The notes beneath the pieces are model-generated. The model did not search any database and had not been told where the DNA came from. It was given only the letters and a program-made list of their open reading frames with translations. Below, in pieces: positions 9,959-18,117 of a stretch of DNA of 63,530 nt (position 1 is its first letter; each line of letters starts with the position of its first letter). Made by a program: the position numbers and the translations under genes. The stretch comes from Caldisalinibacter kiritimatiensis (GTDB taxonomy: Bacteria > Bacillota > Clostridia > Tissierellales > Caldisalinibacteraceae): positions 1 to 63,530 of the forward strand of contig NZ_ARZA01000236.1 in assembly GCF_000387765.1 (NCBI RefSeq), given 5' to 3'.

Positions 9959-10615
9959 TTATTTAACTATAATTAAATCCTTTATATCTTCAAATTTCTT
10001 TTCTCCAATTCCTTTTACATTTATTAATTCATCTATACTTTCAAATTTCTTCTCATTTCTATAATCTATTATTCTTTGAGCTAAAACAGGACCAATTCCA
10101 GGTAAACTTTTTAATCTTTCATTAGTAGCTGTGTTTATATTAACTAAGTTTTGATTTGTTGACACATTATCCTCTACACTTGTATGAGTTTTAATATCGA
10201 TAGTTTCTTCTCCAACCTTTGGTATGTAAATTTTATCCTCGTCTGAAATCTTCTTTGCTAAATTGATTCTGTTTCTATCAGCTTCTTCAGTTAAGCCTCC
10301 TGCTTTTTCAACTGCATCTATTACTCTTGAACCATCTTTAAGTTTATAAACCCCTGGATAATTGACTTCACCACTTATATCAACGTATATTATTCGACTT
10401 TTTTCTACATTTTCCTCTTTATTTTCAGTTTCCATTTTATTTATAACATCTAAATTGTTATTTTCTTCTTCTATTTTATCTATATCAACAGTTTCTTCAC
10501 CTGATGTAACTATATCTATATCATCTTCTATAAGAATATTATAACCTAAAACAAGTAAAATACCTATAACAACTACTAGTATAACTATTTGTTCTTTTTT
10601 TGTAAAGGAAATCAT
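9959..10615 (-). CDS. comEA: ComEA-family helix-hairpin-helix DNA-binding protein
   Basis: Membrane-anchored DNA receptor of the ComEA type. It has an N-terminal TM at about residues 8-27, an acidic linker, an SLBB-like domain (IYVDISGEVNYPGVYKL onward) and a C-terminal double helix-hairpin-helix (INTATNERLKSLPGIG, then INVKGIGEKKF). In competent bacteria it binds incoming DNA outside the membrane. No comEB/comEC follow; selD starts 12 bases later. GAGAGGTG before the ATG at 10615 sets the start; an in-frame GTG lies inside that site. Whether this organism takes up DNA cannot be told from here. Confidence 0.93.
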   Translation of the reverse strand: MISFTKKEQIVILVVVIGILLVLGYNILIEDDIDIVTSGEETVDIDKIEEENNNLDVINKMETENKEENVEKSRIIYVDISGEVNYPGVYKLKDGSRVIDAVEKAGGLTEEADRNRINLAKKISDEDKIYIPKVGEETIDIKTHTSVEDNVSTNQNLVNINTATNERLKSLPGIGPVLAQRIIDYRNEKKFESIDELINVKGIGEKKFEDIKDLIIVK

Positions 10616-10852
10616 AAAACACACCTCTCTATCGAATATACTTTGCCTTTAGTAATAAATTCTATATATACTATTAACTTCCTTCTATTTGGCCTAATTT
10701 TATCAAATTATTTTCAAATTCGACTTTATTGTGGAATTTTTTTTGATTTCCATATAAAATATATATTGCATAGGTTTTGGGCATATTCGTAAAATAACAT
10801 TTAAGACAAGGTTATGATATACTATAAATACATAATAAAGACGAGGTGATTA

Positions 10853-12169
10853 TTGTTGAAAAATGTCATAGTAGGTATACTCAGTTTATTCCTAGTATTA
10901 AATTCATTCAATATATCATATGCAGATAAGCCATCAATAACTTCCCATGCAGCTATTTTAATTGATGCAAATACTGGACAAGTATTATTTGAAAAAAATG
11001 CCCATAAATCTATGTATCCTGCTAGTACAACTAAAATAATGACTGCTATTCTAGCTTTAGAAAAATGTAATCTAGGTAATAAAGTTACTATTGATAATGA
11101 AACTCCATATGGTATAGAAGGTAGTCATATCGCTTTAGAACCTGGTGAAATTATAAGCATGGAAGATTTATTATATGCTTTATTGATAGAATCTGCTAAT
11201 GATGCTGCAATAGCCATCGCTAAACACATAGGAGGTTCAGTAGAAAACTTCGCAAAACTCATGAATGAAAAAGCTAAATCTATTGGAGCAAAAAATACAC
11301 ACTTTACAAATCCAAACGGACTACCAGACAAAAACCATACTACAACAGCTTATGACCTTGCAATGATGGCTAAATACGCAATGGAAATAGACAAGTTTAG
11401 AGAAATAGTTAAAAATTATAATTACAAAATAGGAGCTACCAACAAAAAAAGTGAACCTAGATATCTAAAGTCAGCAAATAGATTAATTTACGGAACGGGC
11501 TCAGGTAACCAAATATATGTTGATGGAAAATGGGTAGATATAAAATATGAAGGTGCAGAAGGTATAAAAACGGGATATACAGTTGCCGCTCAAAACTGTC
11601 TTGTAGCTAGCGCTGTTCGTGGCAATCAAAGACTTATTAGTGTAGTATTACATGCCCAAGGAACTAATGTTTATGTAGATACACACAAACTGTTAAATTA
11701 CGGTTTTGATAATTTTAATTATAAGCAATTAGCCTTTAAAAACGAATTTATAGAAAATATAAAAGTAACCCATGGTGATAACAAATATGTTCCAGGAATA
11801 ATTAATCAATCTATATTTGCTACTATACCAAAGGGACGAGAAGATGAAATTCAAAAAGTACTTGATATTCCTGAAGAACTATCTGCTCCAATATCAATTG
11901 GACAAGTATTAGGTACAGTCAAATTTACTCTTGATGGTGAAACACTAGCTACTACTAATATTGTTTCAACTATGGAAGTTAACCAAAAAGGCATTTACCA
12001 AGTAGTAGCTACTACTAAAAAAGACTCTATATGGACAAAATGGTGGTTTTGGTTAATAGTGCTATTTATCCTTTGGAGATTTTATATAGCATATATTAGA
12101 TATAAAAGAAGAAAGAGAAGAAGAAGCAAGAGAATTACTTATTATAATACTAAATATAACGGATATTAA
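10853..12169 (+). CDS. dacF: D-alanyl-D-alanine carboxypeptidase (DacF/PBP5 family)
   Basis: Trims the terminal D-Ala from peptidoglycan stem peptides. A signal peptide ends near residue 24 (YADKP). The serine-acylase motifs are complete: S58-T-T-K61, S113-A-N115 and K238-T-G240. A C-terminal domain follows, then a TM (about 398-416) and a very basic tail, so the protein is anchored at its C-terminus. The start is one of two adjacent TTG codons (10853 or 10856) behind GAGGTG. It is a single-gene transcript on the plus strand, divergent from comEA and closed by a terminator. DacF-type enzymes are often forespore-expressed, but I see no clear sporulation-sigma promoter here. Confidence 0.95.
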   Translation: MLKNVIVGILSLFLVLNSFNISYADKPSITSHAAILIDANTGQVLFEKNAHKSMYPASTTKIMTAILALEKCNLGNKVTIDNETPYGIEGSHIALEPGEIISMEDLLYALLIESANDAAIAIAKHIGGSVENFAKLMNEKAKSIGAKNTHFTNPNGLPDKNHTTTAYDLAMMAKYAMEIDKFREIVKNYNYKIGATNKKSEPRYLKSANRLIYGTGSGNQIYVDGKWVDIKYEGAEGIKTGYTVAAQNCLVASAVRGNQRLISVVLHAQGTNVYVDTHKLLNYGFDNFNYKQLAFKNEFIENIKVTHGDNKYVPGIINQSIFATIPKGREDEIQKVLDIPEELSAPISIGQVLGTVKFTLDGETLATTNIVSTMEVNQKGIYQVVATTKKDSIWTKWWFWLIVLFILWRFYIAYIRYKRRKRRRSKRITYYNTKYNGY

Positions 12170-12194
12170 AAAGGACGGCTTTATGCCGTCCTTT
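12170..12194. terminator. Bidirectional terminator between dacF and ridA
   Basis: aaaggacggc (12170-12179) pairs with gccgtccttt (12185-12194) around a five-base loop, directly after the dacF stop and just before the convergent ridA stop. Confidence 0.9.
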
Positions 12195-12198
12195 ACAT

Positions 12199-12579
12199 CT
12201 ATACTATTGCTATTGCTTCTATCTCCACATTACCATCTTTAGGTAGTCTTGTAACTTGGACACAAGATCTTGCTGGCTTATTTTCATTAAAATACTCTCC
12301 ATATACTTCATTAATCAATCCAAACTGGTCCATATCTTTTATAAACACAGTTACTTTAACTACATCATTTAATGTAGCTCCACCATCTTCCAATACTGCT
12401 TTTAGATTCTCTAAAGCTAATCTAGTCTCTTTTTTAATATCGTCATTTACTAATTCACCTGTTTCTGGGTCTAACGCTAATTGTCCTGAAGTAAAAATCA
12501 TATTACCAGCCTTTATACCTTGAGAATAAGGTCCTATTGCCTTTGGAGCTTTTTCAGTAAAAATCACTTTTCTTTCCAT
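12199..12579 (-). CDS. ridA: RidA-family enamine/imine deaminase
   Basis: Small cytosolic trimeric protein that hydrolyses reactive enamine/imine intermediates of PLP enzymes. The 126 residues cover the whole family: [10 protein letters not shown] near the N-terminus, [14 protein letters not shown], and the substrate-binding Arg in ARSCVQV near residue 105. GGAGGGG precedes the ATG. It stands alone, with terminators on both sides and no neighbouring amino-acid catabolism genes. Confidence 0.95.
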   Translation of the reverse strand: MERKVIFTEKAPKAIGPYSQGIKAGNMIFTSGQLALDPETGELVNDDIKKETRLALENLKAVLEDGGATLNDVVKVTVFIKDMDQFGLINEVYGEYFNENKPARSCVQVTRLPKDGNVEIEAIAIV

Positions 12580-12798
12580 ATGTATCCCCTCCTGTTTGTT
12601 TATAAATTGGTCTCAAGGAATTATTAAATTCCAAGTGAGTACATATCAATTAATTTCACTAAATACCTACATACTTCTTCTACAATTATATGGATAATTC
12701 CTGTTTTATTTGATAATATTATTAATAGTTTTAATATAATTAATTCAGTTACATTATTAGTGTAATCAATCCTTGCATTTTTAATCGTCATATGAAAT

Positions 12799-12838
12799 AA
12801 AAACTCCTAATTCCATTTCTATGGAATTAGGAGTTTTT
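12799..12838 (-). terminator. Terminator downstream of rsfS
   Basis: A perfect 18-base stem (12799-12816 with 12821-12838, aaaaactcctaattccat and its complement) around loop ttct. It closes the nadD-yqeK-rsfS transcript. The 220 bases between here and ridA hold no gene that I can see. Confidence 0.9.
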
Positions 12839-12841
12839 ACT

Positions 12842-13201
12842 TTAAGCAGTTAAAAACTTTTCAAAATCAAGCTCTTTTCCATCTACCCAAATTCTTTCTA
12901 GGTTATAAAATTCTCTTTCTTCTTTATGGAATACATGTACTACTATATCGCCGTAATCTAATAATACCCATCTACCAGTTCTGTTACCTTCTTTATTGGA
13001 TACCATATATCCTGCTTCCTTCATTTGGTCTTCAATCGCATTAGCAATTGATATAACTTGTCTATCTGAATTACCACTAAAAATTATAAAATAATCAGCT
13101 ATATTTGTAATTTCAGATATATTTAATACTTTTATGTCAAAAGCCTTTTTATCGTCTCCAGCCTTCAATATAACTGAAAGTCTTTTTTCAACCTCTGTCA
13201 C
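12842..13201 (-). CDS. rsfS: Ribosomal silencing factor RsfS
   Basis: DUF143/RsfS protein that binds L14 on the 50S subunit and blocks subunit joining when nutrients are short. At 119 aa it is full length. Family sequences YFIIFSGNSDRQV, GRWVLLDYGDIVVHVF and FYNLERIW are all present. The GTG start is preceded by GGAGGG. The order nadD-yqeK-rsfS is the standard Firmicute arrangement. Confidence 0.97.
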   Translation of the reverse strand: MTEVEKRLSVILKAGDDKKAFDIKVLNISEITNIADYFIIFSGNSDRQVISIANAIEDQMKEAGYMVSNKEGNRTGRWVLLDYGDIVVHVFHKEEREFYNLERIWVDGKELDFEKFLTA

Positions 13202-13288
13202 TTAAATATTCCCTCCTATTCTCTATACCTTACTATATTTTATTCAAGTGCTCTATTTAGTGCAACTTTGTAATGTTAATATTATATA

Positions 13289-13864
13289 TTATTGGCTATT
13301 TAAACTACTTAAAATAAAATTTCTAGCTTTTATAGTATCTATATGAAGCAGCCATTCATTTTTTACTACATATTTAATCGTGTTATCCATAGACAATAAA
13401 ATAGCTTTATCTAAATCCCTATAAGCAAGTTCCCTTATACGTTCTACTCCAGAAAAATCTCTTCCAGGTTCTATATAATCAGCTAAATACACTATTTTCT
13501 CTAGTAAACTCATATTTTCTCTACCAGTAGTATGATAGGATATTGCTTTTAAAATATCCATATCTTTTATACCAAATTCATTCTGGGCTATTTTTGCCCC
13601 CAATGGTCCATGAATTAAATTGGTACTTCTTTTCATCACGTCATCTAAAATTATACCAAACTCAATTGCTATTTTCAATAAATCCTGATTTTCTGCTATT
13701 CTTCCACAGTCATGTAATAAACCTGCTAACTCAGCTTTTTTTACATTGCATCCATATGTTTTTGCAAGTTTTTTAGCTGTTTCCATAACTCCTACTGAAT
13801 GTTTATATCTCTTATTCCCTATAATCTCTTTAAGCTTTTTATGTATTATCTGTTGTGATAACAT
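13289..13864 (-). CDS. yqeK: YqeK, HD-domain Ap4A hydrolase
   Basis: HD-superfamily metal phosphohydrolase; YqeK proteins cleave diadenosine tetraphosphate symmetrically to ADP. Metal-ligand candidates are His22 (RYKHSVGV), H51-D52 (LLHDCGR), His near HGPLGA and the Asp of YLADYIEPGR. The length of 191 aa is normal. GGAGGAAG precedes the ATG. It lies between nadD and rsfS. Confidence 0.95.
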   Translation of the reverse strand: MLSQQIIHKKLKEIIGNKRYKHSVGVMETAKKLAKTYGCNVKKAELAGLLHDCGRIAENQDLLKIAIEFGIILDDVMKRSTNLIHGPLGAKIAQNEFGIKDMDILKAISYHTTGRENMSLLEKIVYLADYIEPGRDFSGVERIRELAYRDLDKAILLSMDNTIKYVVKNEWLLHIDTIKARNFILSSLNSQ

Positions 13865-13917
13865 TTTATACTTCCTCCAATTATATAGTATACATTAGAT
13901 ATTTTTACTCATTACCT

Positions 13918-14532
13918 CTACTTATACAGTCCATTTTTCTTAATATATTGTTCAATAGATTCAGGCAATAAATATTTAACTGGTCTATCTTCTTTTATTC
14001 TATTTCGTATATCTGTAGACGATATTTCAAGTGCAGGTATAACCATAGTATGAATCTTAGCATTATACCTTTGTTCTAACATACTAATTTGCTTTTCCAT
14101 ATTACTAGCTTTAAACCCTGGCCTAGATACAGCTACAAAGTTACATATTTTCAATAATTCCTCTGTACTTTTCCATGTGGTAATTTCCATTATAGCATCT
14201 GCACCAGTAATAAAATAAAATTCAACGTTATTAAATTTTTCTTTAAAAGCTTTAATTGTATCTATTGTATAAGTAACCCCTTTTCTATCTATTTCTATAG
14301 ACGAAACCTCAAAATCTGGATTGGTTATTGTGGCTAACAATGTCATCATGTATCTATGCTTAGCCTTAGTAACAAGACTAGGTTTTTTGTGTGGCGGAGT
14401 CCCTGAAGGTACAAATATCACTTTATCAAGCTCAAATTTATCTCTTACTTCTTCTGCCACCACTAAATGCCCAATATGAATTGGATCAAATGTACCTCCC
14501 ATTATTCCGTATTTAATTTTCTTACCCTTCAT
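13918..14532 (-). CDS. nadD: Nicotinate-nucleotide adenylyltransferase NadD
   Basis: Transfers AMP from ATP to nicotinate mononucleotide to form deamido-NAD. The nucleotidyltransferase signature [11 protein letters not shown] is at residues 12-22 and the second motif SSTDIRNR is near the C-terminus. The 204-aa length is normal. It is the first gene of nadD-yqeK-rsfS and starts at an ATG behind GGAGG. A nicotinate phosphoribosyltransferase that would supply its substrate is at 49.1 kb. Confidence 0.97.
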   Translation of the reverse strand: MKGKKIKYGIMGGTFDPIHIGHLVVAEEVRDKFELDKVIFVPSGTPPHKKPSLVTKAKHRYMMTLLATITNPDFEVSSIEIDRKGVTYTIDTIKAFKEKFNNVEFYFITGADAIMEITTWKSTEELLKICNFVAVSRPGFKASNMEKQISMLEQRYNAKIHTMVIPALEISSTDIRNRIKEDRPVKYLLPESIEQYIKKNGLYK

Positions 14533-14596
14533 TAAGATACCTCCAACTTATTTTATCATACCTTATTATACATTATTTTCTTAACAACTTAAACCT

Positions 14597-14632
14597 AAAA
14601 AATGGATGGAACCTAGATTCCATCCATTTTTT
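14597..14632 (-). terminator. Terminator of the 64-aa small-protein gene
   Basis: aaaaaatggatgga (14597-14610) pairs with tccatccatttttt (14619-14632) around loop acctagat. It lies immediately downstream of the small gene ending at 14638 and before nadD. Confidence 0.88.
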
Positions 14633-14637
14633 ATTTA

Positions 14638-14832
14638 CTAGCTATAAGTGTTATTATCAATATAATCTTTAATCTCCTGTATTTCATCTTGATTATTTGT
14701 TTGAATTGAATATATTTTTTCTTTTTCAAAGTTTTTGCAATAAACAGTGAATTCACCCCGTTCTCCGTCTTCATACCTAATACATTTAAAACCTTTATTA
14801 TAAAGCTCTCTTAATATGTCTATATTTTTCAT
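14638..14832 (-). CDS. Small uncharacterised protein (64 aa)
   Basis: I do not recognise this protein. It is soluble and mixed alpha/beta, with one Cys near the N-terminus (FKCIRYEDGE) and one in the middle (TVYCKNF), and no membrane segment. AAGGAGATGA lies eight bases before the ATG at 14832; another in-frame ATG at 14844 overlaps that site and is less likely. A strong terminator follows. It is flanked by transcripts for nadD and a 25-aa peptide. A real gene is likely from the ribosome site and terminator; the function is unknown. Confidence 0.65.
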   Translation of the reverse strand: MKNIDILRELYNKGFKCIRYEDGERGEFTVYCKNFEKEKIYSIQTNNQDEIQEIKDYIDNNTYS

Positions 14833-14860
14833 TAATATTTTCATCTCCTTTTTTATTCAT

Positions 14861-14898
14861 AAAAAACCAAGGGATGGTTATATTTTCCACACCCTTGG
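14861..14898 (-). terminator. Terminator after the 25-aa reading frame
   Basis: On the minus strand CCAAGGG (14898-14892) pairs with CCCTTGG (14873-14867), with an inner four-pair extension, followed by a run of six T. It is a strong GC-containing intrinsic terminator, five bases after the stop of the 25-aa frame. Confidence 0.88.
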
Positions 14899-14902
14899 CC
14901 TG

Positions 14903-14980
14903 CTATTTCCCCGCATTATAGAGTTTTAATTTATATTTATTTAGTATAATTACTGAATTATTTTTGAATTTACCTTTCAT
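14903..14980 (-). CDS. Putative 25-aa basic peptide
   Basis: AGGAGGT stands seven bases before an ATG that opens a 25-codon frame ending in TAG. The peptide begins MKGKFKNNSVIIL and ends YNAGK; it is basic (net about +7) with a short hydrophobic patch. The terminator begins five bases after the stop. Good ribosome site, good spacing and a dedicated terminator argue for translation, either as a functional micropeptide or as a leader peptide of the transcript. It follows yhbY by 52 bases. No homologue is known to me. Confidence 0.5.
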   Translation of the reverse strand: MKGKFKNNSVIILNKYKLKLYNAGK

Positions 14981-15032
14981 ATATTAAACCTCCTAGCTAT
15001 AATTATTATAGCCAGTTCTTAAAGTAATTATA

Positions 15033-15326
15033 CTATTTTGGTAATTCAATTCTTTTCTTGTCTTCAGACTCTCTATATAAAATAAACTTATTTCCTATAC
15101 ATTGAACAACATCCGCATTAGTAGCTTCAGCAACTTCATTTGCAGCTTCTCTAGCTTCTAATAAGCTATTATTTAAAACTTTTATCTTTATTAATTCTCT
15201 CGCTTCTAAAGCGTCATCTACTTGTTTTATAAAATTATCTGTTATACCCTTTTTTCCTAATTGAAGTATTGGGTCTATTTTATTAGCTAATCCATTTAAA
15301 TAACTTCGTTGTTTGCTGGTTAACAC
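15033..15326 (-). CDS. yhbY: YhbY-family CRM-domain RNA-binding protein
   Basis: 97-residue single CRM domain that associates with pre-50S ribosomal subunits. Family features are LTSKQRSYLNGLAN at the start, the GKKGIT loop near residues 24-29 and the late VVQCIGNKFILYR strand. The GTG start is preceded by GGAGAGG. Neighbours obg, rpmA and rplU also act on the large subunit. Confidence 0.95.
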   Translation of the reverse strand: MLTSKQRSYLNGLANKIDPILQLGKKGITDNFIKQVDDALEARELIKIKVLNNSLLEAREAANEVAEATNADVVQCIGNKFILYRESEDKKRIELPK

Positions 15327-15349
15327 CTAATCCTCTCCTTCTATTACTT

Positions 15350-15532
15350 TTATATCTCTACTTCTTTTTTAGTTTTTCTTCTATACATTTCGTAATCCTT
15401 AGTTCCTTTTTTCCATCCTGTCCTTACTTTTACATCTGGCTTATAATTTTCGTTGATAACAATTTCACCTTTGGCTAAACAATAATAAGTAGGTGTATTT
15501 TCTTTACAATTACCGCATTTTAAACAGTTCAT
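15350..15532 (-). CDS. Small cysteine-rich protein (60 aa)
   Basis: Starts MNCLKCGNCKEN and has a fourth Cys in YYCLAKGE, giving a C-x2-C-x2-C...C set that could hold a zinc ion. The rest is basic (GWKKGTKDYEMYRRKTKK). It lies between obg and yhbY with short gaps, so it is probably cotranscribed with them. The ribosome site GGAGG is 13 bases from the ATG, longer than ideal. I recognise the type as a small clostridial zinc-ribbon-like protein but not a function. Confidence 0.7.
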   Translation of the reverse strand: MNCLKCGNCKENTPTYYCLAKGEIVINENYKPDVKVRTGWKKGTKDYEMYRRKTKKEVEI

Positions 15533-15566
15533 CTTTCTAACTTAACCTCCAATTACTAATGTTTTA

Positions 15567-16847
15567 TTAGTCTAAGAATTCAAATTCAAAACCACACATA
15601 TTCACTATATCTCCATCTTGAACCCCTAGTTTTTTAAGTTCTTCAACTATGCCACGTTTCCTAATAACCTTTTGGAAATATCTAAAGGAGTCTAAGTCTT
15701 CAAAATTAGTTGAATTAATAAGTTTCTCAATAGGATATCCCTCGACGATAAACTTATCGCCTTCCTTCCTAATTATTACCTCCTGTCTATCTTTATTTTT
15801 ATGTTCATAAACTTTGATTTCTTCGCTTTCTTCAATTAATGGCTCTGGTTCTCCTAATTCATCAAGCTTATTCCATACAATATATTTCAACTCATCTAGT
15901 CCTTTGCCTGTAGCAGCTGATATCTCATGTATTTCATATTCGTTTCCTAATTCTTCTTTTAATTTATTTAAACCTTCTTGTGAAGTCGGTAAATCCATTT
16001 TATTCGCAACAATTATCTGGGGTCTTTCTGCTAATTTAGAATTATATTGTTTAATTTCTTCATTTATTTTATGGAAATCTTCGACTGGGTCTCTTCCCTC
16101 TATACCCGAAACATCTATAACATGCAATAAAAGCCTAGTTCTTTCAACGTGTCGTAAAAACTCATGTCCAAGTCCAACTCCTGCATGTGCTCCTTCAATC
16201 AACCCTGGTATATCTGCTATAACATAACTTTGTCCGTCTCCTAGCTCTACAACACCTAAATTAGGTTTTAAAGTAGTAAAGTGATAATTTGCAATTTTAG
16301 GCTTTGCACTAGTTACTGAAGATAATAAAGTAGATTTTCCCACATTAGGAAATCCTACAAGCCCCACATCTGCTAAGAGCTTTAATTCTAATATAATCCA
16401 TCTTTCTTCACCTTTTTCACCCGCTTCAGCAAATCTTGGTGCTTGTCGTGTAGCTGTGGCAAATTTCGAATTACCTTTACCACCTCTACCTCCTTTTGCG
16501 ACAATAAATTCTTGCTCCTTTTCAGTAAGATCTGCTAATATTACCTCGGTATCTGCATCTTTAACTAAAGTTCCAGGCGGTACCCTAAGTATCAAATCCT
16601 TACCTTTTTTCCCATATTGATTTTTTGATTTTCCATTCTCTCCATTTTCTGCTTTATAGTGTTTCTTATATCTAAAATCCATTAATGTTTTTATACCTTC
16701 ATCTACTTTAAGTATTACGCTACCACCATGACCACCATCACCACCAGCTGGTCCACCTGATGGTTCGTACTTTTCTCTTCTAAATGCTACTGCACCGTCT
16801 CCGCCTTTTCCACCTTTGACGTATATCTTTGCTACATCTATAAACAT
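15567..16847 (-). CDS. obg: GTPase ObgE/CgtA
   Basis: Essential ribosome-assembly GTPase that binds the 50S subunit and ppGpp. The glycine-rich Obg domain spans residues 1-158 (PSGGPAGGDGGHGGS, then GGRGGKGN). The G domain has G1 GFPNVGKST at 165-173, DIPGLIEGA and NKMD. The C-terminal OCT domain ends near 426. The ATG at 16847 has AAGGATGG at good spacing; an in-frame ATG three codons upstream overlaps that site. It is separated from rpmA by a terminator, so obg has its own promoter in the preceding 190 bases. Confidence 0.98.
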   Translation of the reverse strand: MFIDVAKIYVKGGKGGDGAVAFRREKYEPSGGPAGGDGGHGGSVILKVDEGIKTLMDFRYKKHYKAENGENGKSKNQYGKKGKDLILRVPPGTLVKDADTEVILADLTEKEQEFIVAKGGRGGKGNSKFATATRQAPRFAEAGEKGEERWIILELKLLADVGLVGFPNVGKSTLLSSVTSAKPKIANYHFTTLKPNLGVVELGDGQSYVIADIPGLIEGAHAGVGLGHEFLRHVERTRLLLHVIDVSGIEGRDPVEDFHKINEEIKQYNSKLAERPQIIVANKMDLPTSQEGLNKLKEELGNEYEIHEISAATGKGLDELKYIVWNKLDELGEPEPLIEESEEIKVYEHKNKDRQEVIIRKEGDKFIVEGYPIEKLINSTNFEDLDSFRYFQKVIRKRGIVEELKKLGVQDGDIVNMCGFEFEFLD

Positions 16848-17004
16848 AGATACCATCCTTTATGTAATTTTGTTGATACTTGTTATATTAGTAATTTAAT
16901 TATACCAATTGTACTAAAAGTGTCAACTATTTTAATATTATTATTCCAAAATTTTAATAGTTATTATGTGTTAATTTTAAATGTATTAGCAATATTTTAT
17001 CAAT

Positions 17005-17035
17005 AAAAAAAACCTACCGAAATATGGTAGGTTTT
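17005..17035 (-). terminator. Terminator after rpmA
   Basis: aaaacctacc (17009-17018) pairs with ggtaggtttt (17026-17035). The A-run at 17003-17012 gives a U-tail on the minus strand. It overlaps the rpmA stop codon and closes the rplU-prp-rpmA transcript. Confidence 0.88.
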
Positions 17036-17333
17036 ACTCTGCTTTTGATAAAGCTTCTACTGGATATACACTAACTTGTTTTCTCTTCTTACCTTTTCTC
17101 TCGAATTTAACGATACCATCTATTTTAGCAAATAGCGTATCGTCTCCACCCCTACCTACATTGTTTCCTGGGTGTATTTTAGTTCCTCTTTGTCTTACTA
17201 TGATATTACCAGCTGTAACTAATTGACCGTCTGCTTTTTTTACTCCTAGTCTTTTAGATTCACTGTCACGACCGTTTTTTGAACTACCTACTCCTTTTTT
17301 ATGAGCGAACAGCTGTAAATTTAACTTAATCAT
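17034..17333 (-). CDS. rpmA: 50S ribosomal protein L27
   Basis: L27 reaches the peptidyl-transferase centre with its N-terminus. Here it carries the Firmicute-type extension [10 protein letters not shown], to be removed after Ala10, leaving [13 protein letters not shown] as the mature start. The 99-aa length includes the extension. The prp gene for the processing protease ends three bases upstream, and its last codons contain the GGGGAGGTG ribosome site for rpmA. Confidence 0.99.
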   Translation of the reverse strand: MIKLNLQLFAHKKGVGSSKNGRDSESKRLGVKKADGQLVTAGNIIVRQRGTKIHPGNNVGRGGDDTLFAKIDGIVKFERKGKKRKQVSVYPVEALSKAE

Positions 17334-17335
17334 TC

Positions 17336-17677
17336 TTACACCTCCCCGTACTCGAGAGTTAAATATTCTGAGTAATCTTCTAACAATGCCTCTATACCTA
17401 CTATCATCGTTTCTAAAACAACTGATACTTTTTTTCTTTGTTGCTCGTTTATATCTTCAGAAATACTTACTTTTAAGTACCCATCTTTTACAGTATATTG
17501 GAGCTTTTCCTCTTTCACTCCGCACACTTTATTCAATGCTATAAGCGTCGTCTGAGTCAGGGTAGATATAGAAGCACATACAATATCTTTCCCCGCCTCA
17601 GCATATCCAGTGTGCCCGTTAACAGTATAGCCTACTATACTTCCACTCTCATTTTGTAAAATCTTTATTGTAGTCAT
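17336..17677 (-). CDS. prp: Ribosomal-processing cysteine protease Prp
   Basis: Prp (YsxB) cleaves the N-terminal extension of L27. The catalytic pair is His22 (GHTGYA) and Cys34 (IVCASIS), at the standard spacing. The 113-aa length is normal. It lies between rplU and rpmA, the conserved Firmicute order, and its substrate site [10 protein letters not shown] is visible in the next gene. Confidence 0.97.
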   Translation of the reverse strand: MTTIKILQNESGSIVGYTVNGHTGYAEAGKDIVCASISTLTQTTLIALNKVCGVKEEKLQYTVKDGYLKVSISEDINEQQRKKVSVVLETMIVGIEALLEDYSEYLTLEYGEV

Positions 17678-17686
17678 ATTTAAGCA

Positions 17687-17998
17687 CTATCCAGTAATTT
17701 TTTCAATTTGAATTTTTGTATATGGTTGACGATGTCCTTGTTTTTTTCTATAACCCTTCTTAGGCTTATACTTGAACACAATGATTTTTCTTGCTTTTCC
17801 TTGCTCAAGTATTTTACCTTCTACAGAAGCACCTTCTACGTATGGACTTCCTACTTTGATGTCACCTTCTTCTGAAACTAAAAGAACTTTATCAAACTTA
17901 ACATCGTCACCTTCACTTCCATTTAACTTTTCTACGAAGATTACATCTCCTTCTTGAACTCTGTATTGTTTTCCACCTGTTTCAACTACAGCATACAT
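17687..17998 (-). CDS. rplU: 50S ribosomal protein L21
   Basis: Primary 23S rRNA-binding protein of 103 residues: starts [14 protein letters not shown] and ends with the [15 protein letters not shown] block. GGAGGTG precedes the ATG at 17998; an in-frame GTG upstream is part of that ribosome site. It heads the rplU-prp-rpmA operon behind an untranslated leader with hairpins. Confidence 0.99.
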   Translation of the reverse strand: MYAVVETGGKQYRVQEGDVIFVEKLNGSEGDDVKFDKVLLVSEEGDIKVGSPYVEGASVEGKILEQGKARKIIVFKYKPKKGYRKKQGHRQPYTKIQIEKITG

Positions 17999-18010
17999 TG
18001 TCTGATACAC

Positions 18011-18095
18011 CTCCTCTATCCAGTCTCGCCAATGTTAGGTAACAAAGTTTTAAACCCACATTGTGCGGCTACTTACAAAAATAAATTCTATCAAA
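18011..18095 (-). promoter_or_regulatory. rplU 5' leader, possible L21 autoregulatory element
   Basis: The 107 bases between the RNase G gene and rplU are more GC-rich than other gaps. They hold a hairpin CCGCA/TGTGG with a three-base loop (18056-18068, minus strand) and a conserved-looking TTGGCGAGACTGGA segment just before the ribosome site. Firmicute rplU genes commonly carry an L21 leader RNA in this position. I assign it by position and by the presence of structure, not by a confirmed match to the family consensus. Confidence 0.4.
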
Positions 18096-18117
18096 TATGT
18101 TTCTGTTTGTCAATAAA

